Assembly (NCBI RefSeq): GCF_034140825.1
Contig: NC_089039.1
Coordinates: 26,733,001-26,797,000, forward strand
Length of the DNA: 64,000 bases
DNA from: Oryza sativa Japonica Group
Taxonomy: Eukaryota; Streptophyta; Magnoliopsida; Poales; Poaceae
Direction of reading: 5' to 3'
Below, piece after piece: positions 1 to 12,839 of this stretch; position 1 is the stretch's first letter, and each line of letters starts with the position of its first letter. The notes under the pieces are model-generated. The model had not been told where the DNA came from and did no database searches. It saw nothing but the letters and a program-made list of their open reading frames with translations. A program made the translations under genes and the position numbers.

Positions 1-1599
1 CTCGCGATTGATAATTGCTTCGCTGGTGGTCAGATCAACTAGACAATTAGTATCGGACTCGGAGATTACTACTGCAACTAACAGGGCGGCAAAGTCAAGG
101 CCAGCTGCATGCATGCATGCAGATTGCAGAGCGATGGGCCGGTAGTTCTGTAGTCGGTCCTTGTGTCGCCCGGAGTTTGGAGTAACTTGCTTAGAAATTA
201 AAGCAGATTGGTGCATTTTGCGTTGCTGAAACATTAATTCCAACTTGAAATATAAGTGGATTCCATATGATATTCGGAAGAATTTATTTTTTTCAAAGAA
301 AATAACAGATTTGCACAATTTTCACACAGGAGCATCAAAGAAACATCCGACGTAATGAGACGAGCTAAACTAGGTTTTTAACTCGTGAGATCATTTTCAT
401 ATGCACTTTCTAATTACTCCTTCCCTATCATAACATGCTCATTTTTAGCTCTTATCATTTGTGTTTTTTAAAAAATATTTTTAGAGTAATCATTACGTCA
501 CGGTTTGTTAAAATAAAGAATAATTATATTGGGAATAGATAAAGTGGATACTAATTACATTGGAATTATAAAAATAGATGTATTCTAGTAATTTTGGCTA
601 TGTATTTGTATGTGTGGGATGAGTGAAAAATAAACTTATTTTGGGATAGAGAGTAGTGCTTAATTTTTTAGCTATAGGTTTAGTGCTTTACCATTATTAC
701 GTTTATGTATAATAAAATGATAGGAATAAGACGGAACTTATTTATGAGCCAGTACACGAGTGATGAGTCGAGTCAAATTAAACATTTTGCTTGTAAAATT
801 AACAAGACGAAGCTGATCCGACTTTTTAATTAGGAGCTGTCTATATGTTGACAGAAAACCCTATAAATCTTGCAACGAGCTCAGTCCACCCTAATCGCAT
901 AGACAAGACTCCATTTCAAAACGAGCAGAGCGTCAAACCGTTTCCTAATCAGGCCATAAAAGGCGGTTCAAGCCGTTAATCACCACACATACCCTTTAAT
1001 CTCTCGGTGACATTGGAGGCGCATGCACGGCGCCCGCTGACATGTGGTCCCACCCTGCAAATACTGTGGGTGGGGACTCGGGTTGACAGCTAGCCGGTTA
1101 AAAAAGACGAGGCTTCCCGCTTTTCTCAGTAAAAAAAAAAAGGCTCCAGTACCACACCAGCTGTACAAAAAGTTCGACATGGCCCACTGACAAGTGGACC
1201 CCACCTCGCTTCGGCCCCACTCCTCCCCCCATCATTTTTTTTCCCAAGCCACGTTCACCTCGCCCCCCACCGACGAGCCGCACCCACTCATTAAAAAAAA
1301 CAAACAAGGCCCCACACGTCACACTCTCAGGAGCGGGGAGTGGGACCCACATGTCAGTGAAGGTGGGTCAGCCTCACCTGGTCAGGCGGGGTACCCGTAC
1401 TGGGACGGACGCGAGGTGGTGGTGGTTCCGTTGGGCGGTGGGGCCCGCACGCTGGCTCAGTCATCAGTTCGTCACACTACTCGCCTTTTTTTTTTCCTCT
1501 CCCTTTTTCTCGCTTTTTTTTTTTTGGCCCAATTTGTTTTATCCGCTTCAGCGCTCTCGCTGCTGTTTTCTTTTTCTTCTTCTCGCTGAGCTCTACTAC
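1..1599. other. Intergenic / IQD upstream region
   Basis: I see no gene here. The first 1 kb is AT-rich and holds the possible MITE at 417-653. From about 1000 on, the DNA turns C/T-rich with several poly-A and poly-T runs, and it ends in a pyrimidine-rich then GAGA-rich stretch (about 1660-1690) that looks like the promoter and leader of the IQD gene. No single TATA box stands out. Confidence 0.5.
417..653. mobile_element. Stowaway-like MITE (degenerate)
   Basis: A short AT-rich stretch is bounded by imperfect inverted ends (CTCCTTCCCTATC on the left, GATAGAGAG on the right) and flanked on both sides by TA. This is the arrangement of a Tc1/Mariner-type Stowaway MITE. The inverted match is only moderate, so this is a degenerate copy at best. 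It sits upstream of the IQD gene. Confidence 0.4.
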
Positions 1600-2140
1600 T
1601 GCACTACACTACCACTCTCTTCGCGTTCTCTCTCGCTGCAATGGAGGCGTAGTGTTGGGAGGAGGGAGGGAGAGAGAGAGGGAGAGAGGGAGCTAGGGTT
1701 TTTGGGCCGCCGCTGCCTCCTTGAGTTCGTCGTCCCTCCGGTGAGTCTGCACTCTCTCGTTCTCAGATCCGGTGAGTCTGCCGCCGCCGTCTAGATCTGC
1801 GTCTGCTGGGCGGTGTAGGCGTGGTTCTTGGGTTTTTCTTGCGCGGATTTGAGCTGGGGTTGCGTGGATTTGAGTTTGTTGGAGCTGCATTTCGGGGGGA
1901 GTTAGTTTTCTGTGCGAGATATTTAACCGTCAGTTTTGTTCTTGCGGGGTTTGATTGCTTTGCTACGAGGCTTGATTCCGCTGGGAAAAAAAACACTGGC
2001 CTTCGCTTCTTCTTGCGTTTCTTGTGGGCCTTTTCGTAGATAGAATTTTTGAAAAATGGGTATTGGGTGTAGATCTGTGAGCTGATGTGCGGTGGTATTG
2101 CAGGCTCCGAACCCTTGGGCGTGCGGCAGTGTAGGCTCCA

Positions 2141-5100
2141 ATGGGGAAGTCTCCGGCGAAGTGGATCAAATCCGTGCTCTTCGGGAAGAAGTCATCGAGG
2201 TCCGGCTCTACCAAGGCGAAAGATTTATCGGTATGTTTTACACCTCTTTGTTTGCGCGGCAAATACTGTTGTTGCAACCGATTTCTTGATGATTATGGAG
2301 TCCAGTTATGGAATTGTAGTTAGATAGAAGGGATCTGTTGTTGTAACCAAATTTATTACTTTCCATACGCAGAAGGGCTCGAACAACAAAGGGTATGCTG
2401 CTGCTGGGAAGGATGCTGGGTTTGAGAGCTCCCCGGTGATATCGGAGCCGGTGCTCGTTACACCTCATAACAATGAGGCTGTCCAGGAGGTTGGGAGGGG
2501 TGAGAATTCCAGCTTACAAGGTGAAGTGGTGGTGCGCGATGTCAGTCAAGACCTGGAGAAGCAGAATACTGTCGTTTCCGATGCGTCCAACGACCCCGAG
2601 AGGTTGAGAGAGGAACAAGCGGCCGTCAAGGCACAAGCTGCCTTCCGAGGCTATCTGGTAATGTTTCTTTTTTCTGATTCCTGTTTGATCCTGCATGCCT
2701 TTTATAAAATTTCCTTGCGTCGTGTAGTTCTGCAATCCACTAAAGAACCCGACAATACCTTGTAAAGTTCTTCTTTAGAATTATGCATCCTAAATTTAGC
2801 ATGGTATTGGTCCAGGCACGTCGGGCATTCCGTGCGTTGAAAGGAATCATAAGACTCCAAGCCCTGATTCGTGGGCATCTCGTAAGGAGGCAAGCCGTTG
2901 CAACTCTTCGTGCAACATGGTTGATTGTGAAGTTTCAAGCTCTAGTCCGTGGTAGGAATGTCAGACTTTCTACTAATACCATTCAAGTCAACTGGAAGCT
3001 TGTTCAACAACAGTCGGGGGTAAATTTCTTGCTGATCCTGTTTCATTCAGTACCTGATGTATTCATCATAATGATGCCCCTTTCCTTTTAATCTGTTTCA
3101 CTGTTATATAAAAAAAGGCCTACAAGGCCGCATACAAGGAACATGTGCCCCAACCTTTTAGCACTTAAGCCACATAAGCAGCCAATTATGCTGTATAAGA
3201 GCTACAAGGTGGGGTCACCGCACGAAACCGCTTACCACTTTTTAAAACATTGCAAGTCTATCATCAAAATGCTCCTGGTTCAACATAAGCAAGTAATAGC
3301 ACTACAATCATGCTAAATAGAACATTGCTACACATATTTTTGCATGCTTGCATTCATCGCTTTTAGTTTGTTTGGGAAGCTTTGTTAAAACTGACAGATT
3401 CGCCTAGCAAGATATGCTAGTTATATGATTCTTTCCCCTTTTGCAGAGTGGTAAGCGGGATGCATGGAAGGAGAAATTGTCTTCAAATGCATTTGCTCGT
3501 AAGGTATACTAAATTTAGTCTTCTAATGGCTTGATACAAATATGAGAATCTTGAATCTATGCATTAGCCTGTTATACTCATTACTCACAGGCATATATCA
3601 CTCTTTTGTTTCCTGTATGTATATGTTTTCTTCTTTTGTGCTAATTGTTTTTTTCTATAAATGCTGTAGCTTTTAGCTTCACCAATTCTGGTAGAGGCTC
3701 TCCATTTTCAATATGATGAGAGGGATCCAAATTCAGCCTTCAACTGGTTGGAGAGATGGACCATAGGTCGTGTCTGGAGGCCCATTTCACATCCAAAGAG
3801 AGCTGCTGTTACTGATGCCAAGCCACACACAAGGAAGGCCAGTTATGCAATGGAAACAGAGTCAGGGAAGTTGAAGCGCAATTCTCGGAGAAGTTCTGCT
3901 GCACCAGTTGAGTCCTCTCAGACGAACATAGCCATGGAAACTGAAAAATCAAGGCGAAACCCAAGGAAATTCACTAGCTCTACTGCTGATTCAGTGCCCG
4001 AAAGTCAGTTAACTGAACTTGAGAAGGTCAAACGTAACCTTAGGAAGGTAACTAATTCTATGGCTGAGGCTTCAAAGGTATCTACTCCTGCAACTGAGAT
4101 CCCTGAACGCCAAGAGGTCCAATGTGAGAAACCACAGCGAACTGCAGAAGAAGTTCCAAATTATCCTGAGATCCAAGAACCTCAGAATGGTAATCTGTTG
4201 GAAAATGCTAAGACGGATATCCTGGTACCTGATCTTCAACCTGAACCGGAGGTTCCTTCTTATCAAGTTGAAACTGAAGAAAAAGTTGCTGAACTGACTG
4301 TTGCTGACCCTACGGTAGAAACTATGCCGCTGCAAGATATCCACAATGAAGAAAATGCTTTAGTAAATGATATGGAACAGAGATCCAAAGAAGAACCTCT
4401 TTCTACTGAGAGCCTTAAAAGCAGCAAGAGGAGGTCTTCATTCTCAACCAAGACAGAGTATCCAGAAAATGGTTCAAAGAATTCGCCTGCTGTTCCCAGC
4501 TACATGGCTGCAACACAATCTGCGAAGGCGAAACTGCGGGGACAGAATTCACCCAGACTTAGTTCTGACTCTGCGGAGAAAAATGGCTTCACCAGGCGCC
4601 ATTCCCTCCCATCCTCTAATGGTAAGTTGAACTCGCACTCGCCGCGTACACAAAGGCCAACCCATGCTGGTGGCAAAGAGGGAGTGAAGGCTGACAAGTC
4701 TATGCTATCATCAAGAGACGCAAGTGGTAAGTTGTAAACAATATATCTGAATATTCATTGTTTGCATTAGTATCTGTATTGTGCCTAACATTATTATGCA
4801 TTTAACTTTACCTTCCAGTATACGCAGAATGCATTTGGATATTAAGAGGAATTTGAATAATCTAGAAGAAAGTTGATAGAATAAACCAATTTCCTGTTTT
4901 ATGCATAATATCTTCCTATCACCCTCATTTTGCTTTACATAATGAAAATGAAACATCCATTTCTTCATTATTTCACATAGGTGGGCGCTGGGACACCATC
5001 TATCCCTTTTGTTATCTAGATTTGTTGTGATGTACATGAGCTTAGCTTGATTGTTAAGAGCATATCAGTCCTAAAATATTCACCGAAATCTGTAGATATA

Positions 5101-5470
5101 GTGAGCCTTCAGTCAATGTCACCTGAGATCCAAATGTTTAGAATGTAAAGGAACAGATATATGACTTCACAATAATAGCTGTCCTTGTGACTTAACAATA
5201 TTCCTGTTGAATTTAGTGACCTCAATTCTTAGTTTGTTTTGCTGATTGGAAAGCTTGATGTTTCCCATGTTCTTAAACATTTTTAAATTTCATACTTGTG
5301 GGCTCAAGAAAACCTGCCTGTTTTGTTTATCACATTTATGCGATGTATGTTTGAGATGTTCTTTTCACATACCAAGTAGTAGCATTGCATAGCCATTGTC
5401 ACAATTTCTCAGGCCACTTATTTTTTAAAAAACTACAGAAAGACCTGCCAAAGCTGAATGGAAACGCTGA
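2141..5470 (+). CDS. IQ67-domain (IQD) calmodulin-binding protein, IQD31/32-like
   Basis: Six coding exons are proposed: 2141-2230, 2373-2657, 2816-3019, 3447-3503, 3670-4726 and 5439-5470, all with GT-AG borders. They give 574 aa. A leader exon (to 1739) and a 5'UTR intron (1740-2103) precede them. The IQ67 domain spans residues about 110-175: it starts at EEQAAVKAQAAFRGYL, is split by the family's typical phase-0 intron, and continues with repeated IQ motifs (IRLQALIRGHLVRRQ, KFQALVRGRNVR). The C-terminal half is Lys/Ser/Glu-rich with the family's SAKAKLRGQNSPR and RRHSLPSS blocks. The tiny last exon gives the conserved ending AEWKR. IQD proteins bind calmodulin and usually associate with microtubules, the plasma membrane or the nucleus; location here is inferred from family. 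The same 3' exon read in another frame stays open longer, but the AEWKR ending decides the splice phase. Confidence 0.93.
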
Positions 5471-5999
5471 AGAGTTCATCGATCGAGCACCAAATCCTCC
5501 TGTTGGGTTGCGCAACATTCGGGTGGATGACGACGATGATGGCGTCTGCAGTTTGATCCAATTGTTTTGCTTCCGATGTAAAAAAGATGTTCTCCCCATC
5601 CGTGACAGTGAACCAGCTGCTTTGTTGTGGTTTGTATCTGGTGCGATTTGACTTATTTCTATAGGGTTTTTGCGTCCTTTCCTCTGCCATGTTCATGTAT
5701 AGCTGAAGCGTTTCCGGTTTGCTTTTGATTTCCCTGCCTCCCCGAGACACCCTGCTTTTGTTGAGCAAGAGAGCTGCTGATGTTAGAGAGAACTTGTTGG
5801 ATTGAACAATCTTATCCCATTTGGACATCTCTTCTGCGTTTTCTTCTTATAACTGACTAGCGAGTTGTGCCATTCCATGACACCCTGTTTGTTTACTGCT
5901 TTTCTTGGCCTCCTTTTCATGTCGAGCGCTCCAGTTGTTTTGCCTGCACTGTGAATGTGAGATGGATGTCATGTTCCTGAATCCTGTGAAAATTATGTA

Positions 6000-6147
6000 C
6001 TACCTTCGTCTCAAAATATAACAATCTAGGATCAGATTAGACATATTCTAGTACTATGAATCTGTACAAGAATTTTGTTCAGATTAGTATAACTATATGA
6101 AATGTTTAATTCAATTTTAGATTGCTATATTTTTAAGATGGAGGAAG
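6000..6147. mobile_element. Stowaway MITE
   Basis: The left end CTACCTTCGTCTCAAAATAT and the right end ending in AGATGGAGGAAG are inverted, with TA duplicated on each side (5998-5999 and 6148-6149). This is the classic Stowaway (Mariner-type) structure, lying just past the 3' end of the IQD gene. Confidence 0.8.
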
Positions 6148-6189
6148 TAGAATTCTAAGAAATCTCGGCAAAATTCCGGCCTTGTGTTC

Positions 6190-6340
6190 AAAAGGGCCAA
6201 AATATAGTAACAATCTAGAATTGGATTAGACACATCTTAGTTTCATGAATTTGCACAAGAATTGCATGGGATATTTGTTCAGATTTGTATAACTTTAATT
6301 CGATTTTAGATTGTTACTACATTTTGAGATAGGAGTAAAA
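6190..6340. mobile_element. Second, decayed Stowaway copy
   Basis: This stretch repeats most of the element at 6000-6147 (shared TAACAATCTAGAAT-like start, shared ATTCGATTTTAGATTGTTA-like end) but has lost clean termini. It is either an older copy of the same family or a duplication of the neighbour that then diverged. Confidence 0.6.
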
Positions 6341-8149
6341 TTCTACAAAATCTCTAGAAAATTCCGGCATTGTGTTCAAAAGGAGGCCAAGGATTCAAGG
6401 CGAAATCGAGTCCCGCATAAGACATGTCGGTCACCACCGTCCGTCCCCAGGTCCCGCGACACCGGCGTGTGGCCGCTCGCCGTCTGATGGGCGATTCGAC
6501 GGCGAGGTAAGCCATCGTCAGGTCACGGCGGCGGCTGGGCCGCGCTATCGCAAGCCCAAGGATGGCATGCCATGGGCTCGTCACGCAAGCAAAATTCCTC
6601 ATTTCTCAATGACGGCCTGGTTGCGGCCCCGCTCGATTACGAAAAGTTTGTAGAAATTTTTAAAACCAAACTTTTCAACTTGCACGGTAAGTTGGGAATA
6701 AAAATCGTCGCTGTTCAGACGTTGACTCTCGTTGTTTTTATAGTTTTTGTATGGATGCTCTCGTGTCGTGTGTCTCGCCATAGTGCATGATGACCTTAAT
6801 TTGATTCCCAGAACATAAAATAAAAGGGAAATATAAAATGTGCTGATACCATTATTGATCATCATGTATAAAGTTTTTTGGTAGTATGACTAGTTTGCGA
6901 TCAATTAACCAAATATGCCAGATTATGTGATCAATTATTACCTTGCTTATTCCTAATATCTATACTAATACTAATACTAATCTATACTAATATAAAAAGG
7001 AGGAGTTGCTCCTCTCTAATCTTATAGGTAAAATCATCCGGATTAATCTGTACCGTCCATCCGCGCGCAAGAGGTCTCCACCGCACGATTGAGTACTGCC
7101 GCGAAGACTACTCTCCATTCACGCGCGGAGACTTCGCTCCTCCTCCTCCTCGGCGTCCTCGCTCGCTCCTCTGTACTGCCGCCACGCCGCTGCATCCTCG
7201 CCGAAGCCGCCTTCTTCTCCGTCCGCCGCCGGAGCCGAGGTCCCCTTCCGCCGCTGCCGGATCCTACCATCCGTCGCGGCCGGCGCTCCTCCTCCTCGCT
7301 CGCTCGCTCGCTCCGGATTACTGCCGCCGCGCCGCCGCATCCTCGCCGGAGCCGAGGTCCCCTTCTGCCGCCGCCGGATCCTACCATCTGCCGCGGCCAG
7401 CGCCGAGGGAGGCCCCATCCGCCGCCGCCGCCACCATCATCGCCGCCTCATTCCCACTTCGCGTTGTGCCTCCCTCCGCTGCTACCGCATCGGCTCCTGT
7501 CGCTGCTTCCGCCGCTCCCGTCTTCGCCGACGCAGTCAGTGCCTCCCTCTACCGCCGCCTGGGCCCCCGCCTCCGTGCCGTCCGGGAGCAGGAGTTTCGG
7601 CGGGGTCGTGCGGTCGCCGTCGCGCCGCCACAGATCGAGACTCGCTGTCGCCCCGCCGCAAATGCCTCTGGATCTCGCCTCCGCTCCCACCACAGCCACG
7701 TGATCTTCTCTCCCACCGGCCTTCCACTAGCTGCCTGCACCTCCTCGGTCGGGTAGCCGCCGCCGACCCCTGCCCTTCGCTGCCCAGCTGTCATCACGGC
7801 CGGTCGTCCAAGCCGCGCGCCGCCATCGCCAGCCATCCTTCTTACACTCAAAGAATGTAGCGTATCTTAGCAGATGCCAATGTGAATGCAGTGACATATG
7901 TAGGCTTCAGTAATTAGGAGGAACCAAATAGCAAAGAAGGCTCCTAAGCTCCTGGTGCATATTTTCAGTTATTTCATTTTCTGGATCTAGCTTGATTGAT
8001 TGGCTTGAACATTCCATTTTTCCAGGTGACATATATGAGGTTATGCTCCTATAGGTTGATTTCATATTTTTTTCCCCTGTGAACGCAACTGACCTCTCGG
8101 TCAATAGTTCTTCCTTACTGTGATTCATGTGCTTCAAGTTAATAGTCTG

Positions 8150-8201
8150 TGGTTCTTTCAAAATGAGCAGATCAGTGGTTCTTTCAAAATGAGCAGATCA
8201 G
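8150..8201. repeat. Two tandem 26-bp repeats
   Basis: The unit starting TGGTTCTTTCAAAATGAGCA is repeated exactly twice (8150-8175 and 8176-8201) and begins a third time. It lies inside the Helitron region and looks like a simple local duplication. Confidence 0.9.
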
Positions 8202-8716
8202 TGGTTCTTGAGGTATTCTACTAATAACCTTTGCCTTTGGTTTTACTCACACTCTGTGAGTGTGTAAAAGTAGCTTTCTACTGGACTTCCTTGATTTTCA
8301 TGGATATGCAGTTAGACATAGGTGTGTGACGCATTAACGTGTCTTTCTGCAGGTTGGCACTTGATAATTTTGTATTGTAATATATAAATAACTCAGTTGC
8401 GCAGGTGATTAGTGGTTGACAGAAAATTGCCTTCAATTTAGTTCCGTCAATAAGATACTGTGATCTAACTCAATTCTCTTCCATGCCTGACAGCATTGAT
8501 TCTTGCTGTAAATTTGTATTTCTCTACAAATCAACTTTTATTGCTGAAAATGTATTCACTTCAAATACATAGATGTGTTTTAATGACTATTTATGATGAA
8601 ATTCATTCAAAGCTTTGGTTTGCCATCGTTTGGCCACCAGTTTTTAATTCCGATTGCTACAGAGGAATTCGCTGTTAGTTTTTTATTTGCTATGCCTGTT
8701 TCTAATTTACCGTGCA

Positions 8717-8888
8717 GTTGCAATTACGGAGCCCTCACCAAGAACAGCAACAACAGCAGGCAAAGCCCAACAGATTTGGGTTTGGCGCTGCAAGCTGGAA
8801 GAAGTAGGCGCATCAACAGCATAATCCTTTCAGTTTTGGGATACAAGATGCGAGTGCTCAGTCACGAAATGCTCTTGGCCAATCAAAG
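8717..8888 (+). pseudogene. Captured exon resembling an FG-rich CCCH zinc-finger (NUP42-like) protein
   Basis: An exon-like segment lies between an acceptor (GTGCAG) and a donor-like AG|GT. Its translation is Gln-rich and FG-rich (HQEQQQQQAKPNRFGFG, then HNPFSFGIQDASAQSRNA). One in-frame stop lies between the two blocks. The pattern resembles the tail of plant CCCH zinc-finger proteins of the NUP42-like/C3H46 type as I remember them. The CCCH finger itself is not present. Lying inside a Helitron, it fits gene-fragment capture. The identification is from memory and is tentative; an unrelated Q/FG-rich protein is possible. Confidence 0.45.
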
Positions 8889-10781
8889 GTTCGTCATCTC
8901 GAATCACAAAACAACTTTTGATTACACAACATTTTCCTATATAGGGGTATTTTTGTGTATATGACTAACAAATTGTTGTATTAGCTTTTCCAAATATGTG
9001 AGGTAAGGAACAGATGGACATGGAAGAATTGGAGGTAACCAATATTGTTATGCATATATTTTCCTATCTGAATTCGTTGTAGAGAATGGCAGATTTCCTT
9101 CTCACAGGCATAATTGCAGACGGTCAATACTTTGAAAGGGTAGCTTCGGTTAGAGGTTTGTAGTACCCTTGCTAGCATTTATCTACTCATCTTGGAGATA
9201 TTAGTTAATTGTGAATCGATGAGCAGTGGTCAAAAAGAAGAAAGAGCATGAATTCCATAACTAAATCTTGTGGGCTATTTTGTCAATCCATAACTAAACC
9301 TCAGTAAAACTTTTAGTACCCAACCTGTAGATCATAACTGAATATTCACCTAATATTGTGGCCTACAATTTCATTTCCCAATTCGATGCTCTAGAAGTTT
9401 AGAACTATAACATGCACAGTTTCATTTTTCTTGCACTGCATAATTTCGTAATTACAGCATGTATTGGACAAACCTGCATCTTTTGCTTGTATATATCTAT
9501 ACTAATATAGAAAGGAGGAGTTGCCCCCCTCCAATGCTACAGGCCAAATCACCCCATATCATCTCACCCGTCCATCTCATCCAACGGCTCAGAACGCCCA
9601 GGGCTAGCTATGAATCGCTGAATCCCCACCAGCGAACGCGCTGACCCCACAGTGGCGCCACCCAATCGCTGCATCACGCAGTCCCCGGCGCCGCGCCATC
9701 CTCTCGCGATAACAACACTGCCGCCTATTCCTCCCGATGACGCATCCTCCAACCACTGCGCGCATCCCCCAGCCATCGTCGGCTTTGCTGCAGGTCGCCA
9801 TTCACTTCCACGGTAGCCGCTGCCGCCGCATCGCGAGGGGACTCACTTGGTGATACCCCGATGCAGTGGAGGGCATGGGTGCCGCCGCCGCCACCCGCAG
9901 TTGATGCATCCGCCGCATCCCCTCTGCCTGCTCTCATGCCCTCCGCAGCCCAGCCGCCGGTTGTCGATCCCCTCCGAGCCCACAGCCGGCTCTCCCTGCC
10001 ATCGTCGGGATCTCCCACTATGCCGCCCTGGTCAGCCGAACCCCTCTGCACCAGCAATTGCGGACGATGCAAGCGCTAGAATGCACTGATGAATACAGGC
10101 AAGGTAAGTTTGTCTACCAAAAAAAAATCTTCTTTTTGCAGTTTAGTATCTGATTTCCACAAGCATACAAACTAAAGTTACCATTTGTCTACAGATCTTG
10201 TCGTCAATAATATAGAAAAATCAGGTAAGTCTCTCCTTTATGTCGATATTTTTTCTTTTCTCTCTCTCATTACTTTGGTATGTTACTGATTATACAAGAT
10301 TGTGCTGCTATTTCTTTTTCCCGTAACAATGTTATTAATGCTCATTTCTGCAGGCCATGCATCTATAATGTAATGATTTGCTGGTAAGAACATTCCATTA
10401 CATTGCTTTTATGTTATTAGCAGTGGTGACTGGTGCCTTGAGAATTTTTTTTTATGTCTATAGGTTATACGTGGCATTGAAGGATAAGTGTTCTTGGGAT
10501 TTCATATTTTTGATTAATTAGATCAATAGATGTTTGATAAAAAAACAATCTGCCAAGAGTACTCACCTACATACTAATATAAATTTTCAACCAGGTTTTA
10601 TGGATTTTGATCATCTGGCAATCACTTTGTACTGTATAAACTCTATGTACGCCATCTCTATATTTGAACAATGGCACCGATGATTCGGTCTTGGAATGAT
10701 TACTTCATTATTGATATATATATATGTGTGTTAACTTTCTGCAATGCTGAAGTAACTTTGTTAAGATAACCAATATTAGAC

Positions 10782-10984
10782 CAGGGTTCAAAATTCGGGA
10801 ACGAAATTTCCAAAATTTCAGAAGTTTTGGTCCTATCGGACCCCCCCTATGATATTATTTCGGCCGAAATTTTAATTTATTTTCATTTTTTTGTGAATTT
10901 GGTAATATCTTGTTCAAAGTTTCCAAAATGTCGGTATATCGGCACCCTCCAATATAAACCCCGAAAAAGAAATATTGAACCCTG
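10782..10984. mobile_element. hAT-type MITE with 8-bp target duplication
   Basis: A 203-bp element begins CAGGGTTCAAAATT and ends AATATTGAACCCTG, an inverted pair. It is flanked by a perfect 8-bp direct repeat TATTAGAC (10774-10781 and 10985-10992), which is the hAT duplication length. It carries no coding capacity and is nested in the Helitron, so it inserted after the Helitron formed. Confidence 0.9.
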
Positions 10985-12099
10985 TATTAGACTACATTAA
11001 TTAGCATCCTGGGTTATCTATAAAATGACTTCGATTTCTGACACCCTTTCTTTTTTAGTTGTAATAACATTGCTGAAGACAATGATGATCCAGGTACAAC
11101 TGCTTAAGTTGGCCTGAGCAGTGCCTTATAAAAGGAAACTTACCATTGCCATCATTATGGTGAATGTCATCTGGTGCGTAGTATGCTATGCCATCTATTC
11201 CATTTCCCGTAGTTTACACACATCATTGGCATAGGGGGATCTAACGCTCCATATGCATGTGCCAGGACAAGGTACTGTACTGCTCCTACTATATCTTTGA
11301 TCCATATTGACTCTTTTTTCTTGATTTGTTGATTTCTAATTGAAGCTTTATTATTTCGCTGTGGTGTTGCCTGTCAACATTATAGTATAATTTGGGGTCT
11401 GGATCTGCATTTTAGTGATTTCAACATGCATATTTGCTTATAAAAAGATAGTATATTTAACATAAGGAATTTAATAATGGGTGAAATCACTGGTAATTTC
11501 GTGTCCTTTGTATTTTGTTTACATGTCAGGACTTTGCCAATTCCGAATCACTGGTAAACCATGTTTTTAGAAACACTCAACATTGTTACAACTGCATATA
11601 ATGCTACACTTTTCGTGCAGTTTAAAAACAACAGGGCAATCATTATTCATGCATTTTTGAAACAACATTGGATAGATGATGTTTGGCATGACCTATCAAT
11701 GGGGTTCTTAACGGAATATTTTGGGATTTGACGCTGCTTGCTAGAAGGGGTGACACTCACCAAAGGAACTCATGGCGATGGTCAGAATTAGGCATCTACA
11801 ATTCTACATGGCAAAGCCAGCATACATGGCAATTTGATTCTAAGGTATTGATCAGATCAGATTTGATGCAACCTGTTTGGAAGTCAGGCCCCTTTGACTT
11901 TGAGGTGCAAATTAATCTTTTGCTTGTCTCCTAGCTTAGAATCGCCTATGGACTGTTGCTGTTTATAACTTAAGGCTGGCCAAACAATTAGTTTTGTCCT
12001 CTATGCATCAAACCTTGAGACATCTCATCATTTGTTCATGAAGAGTAGATTAGTTTCAAGCCATCCGGACAGGAATAAGCCTGTGCTTAACTGAAGTTT

Positions 12100-12420
12100 C
12101 TTCAGCAAGCCTCCTTCGGCCTGTTCAGTATTGGAATGGTGGTGTCACAAGACTTCATCAGAAAAGATGCAAAGAAAAGGGCTCAGGACCCTCTTCTTGC
12201 TGGTCTGCTGGGGAATTTGGACGGAACGAAACAATAGAAACTTCGAGAAAGAGGGATGGTCAATTCAGCGAATTGTCGACAAATTCTTTTTTATGAGATC
12301 AAGCAGTGGACCAGCTACAGAGAAAAAAGGCTGGTATAGTTCTCTCGAAGAGAGAGCTGTTTTTTTGTTAGTTTGTAACTTTGTATAGCCTCTGGCTTCA
12401 GTTCTATTTTGTTCCCTCCT
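12100..12420 (+). mobile_element. LINE (L1 type) 3'-end fragment
   Basis: An open stretch (12131-12388) encodes the C-terminal end typical of plant L1-type LINEs: CWGIWTERNNRNFE inside the zinc-binding region that follows reverse transcriptase. A T-rich 3' part follows. Nothing of the reverse transcriptase or endonuclease is seen, so this is a 5'-truncated remnant carried inside the Helitron region. L1-type LINEs are normally truncated at the 5' end on insertion. Confidence 0.7.
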
Positions 12421-12839
12421 ATCAAAATTCGTACAAAACAGACAGATCATACCCATAATTACAAGTACCGATTATGTTGGTTATATCTTTTTTACAATTA
12501 CACAGGATATATATTTTATAAATTTTGGTTGAATAAATTATTTTTGGTAGATATAGTTTCCAAACTTTCAATGTATCCCTATGATATATTTTATGAAAAA
12601 CGTGTATTGCACGTGCACGATTACTAGTGCCCAGATAAATTAGTACTGATCTTGTCCCGCTCAAGGCCTCAAACCTCGGTAAAAATAATTTCACGGCGGT
12701 AAAAATAAAACATGGCACCATCTTTTTACTCAAGAAAGAAGGCAAAAATCCTGTCGCTATTCACCAATCACGCAAAACCCTTCTCTCCAAGAACACGGCG
12801 CCCTCACCTCACATCTCACATCAATTTTGATACCATTTT

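Larger units (their letters stand above)
6981..12627 (+). mobile_element. Rice-type Helitron region with two 5' ends
   Basis: The Helitron 5' signature TCTATACTAATATA followed by AAAGGAGGAGTTGC occurs twice, at 6981 and at 9496, each after an A. Only one 3' signature is visible: a palindromic TGCACGTGCA (about 12607-12617) followed by CTAG ending at 12627, with T next. This fits insertion between A and T. The short form (9496-12627) is 3.13 kb and the long form 5.65 kb. No Rep/helicase gene is visible, so either form is non-autonomous. Inside are GC-rich leader-like blocks after each 5' end (7080-7850 and 9560-10080), a possible captured exon, a LINE fragment and a nested hAT element. A nested insertion of one Helitron in another, whose own 3' end was then lost, would look the same. 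Confidence 0.72.

Noticed and set aside
7043-7851. Overlapping GC-rich frames on both strands near the Helitron start
   Set aside because: CCG/CTC-rich composition gives open frames in five of six frames. No domain, start context or splice support.
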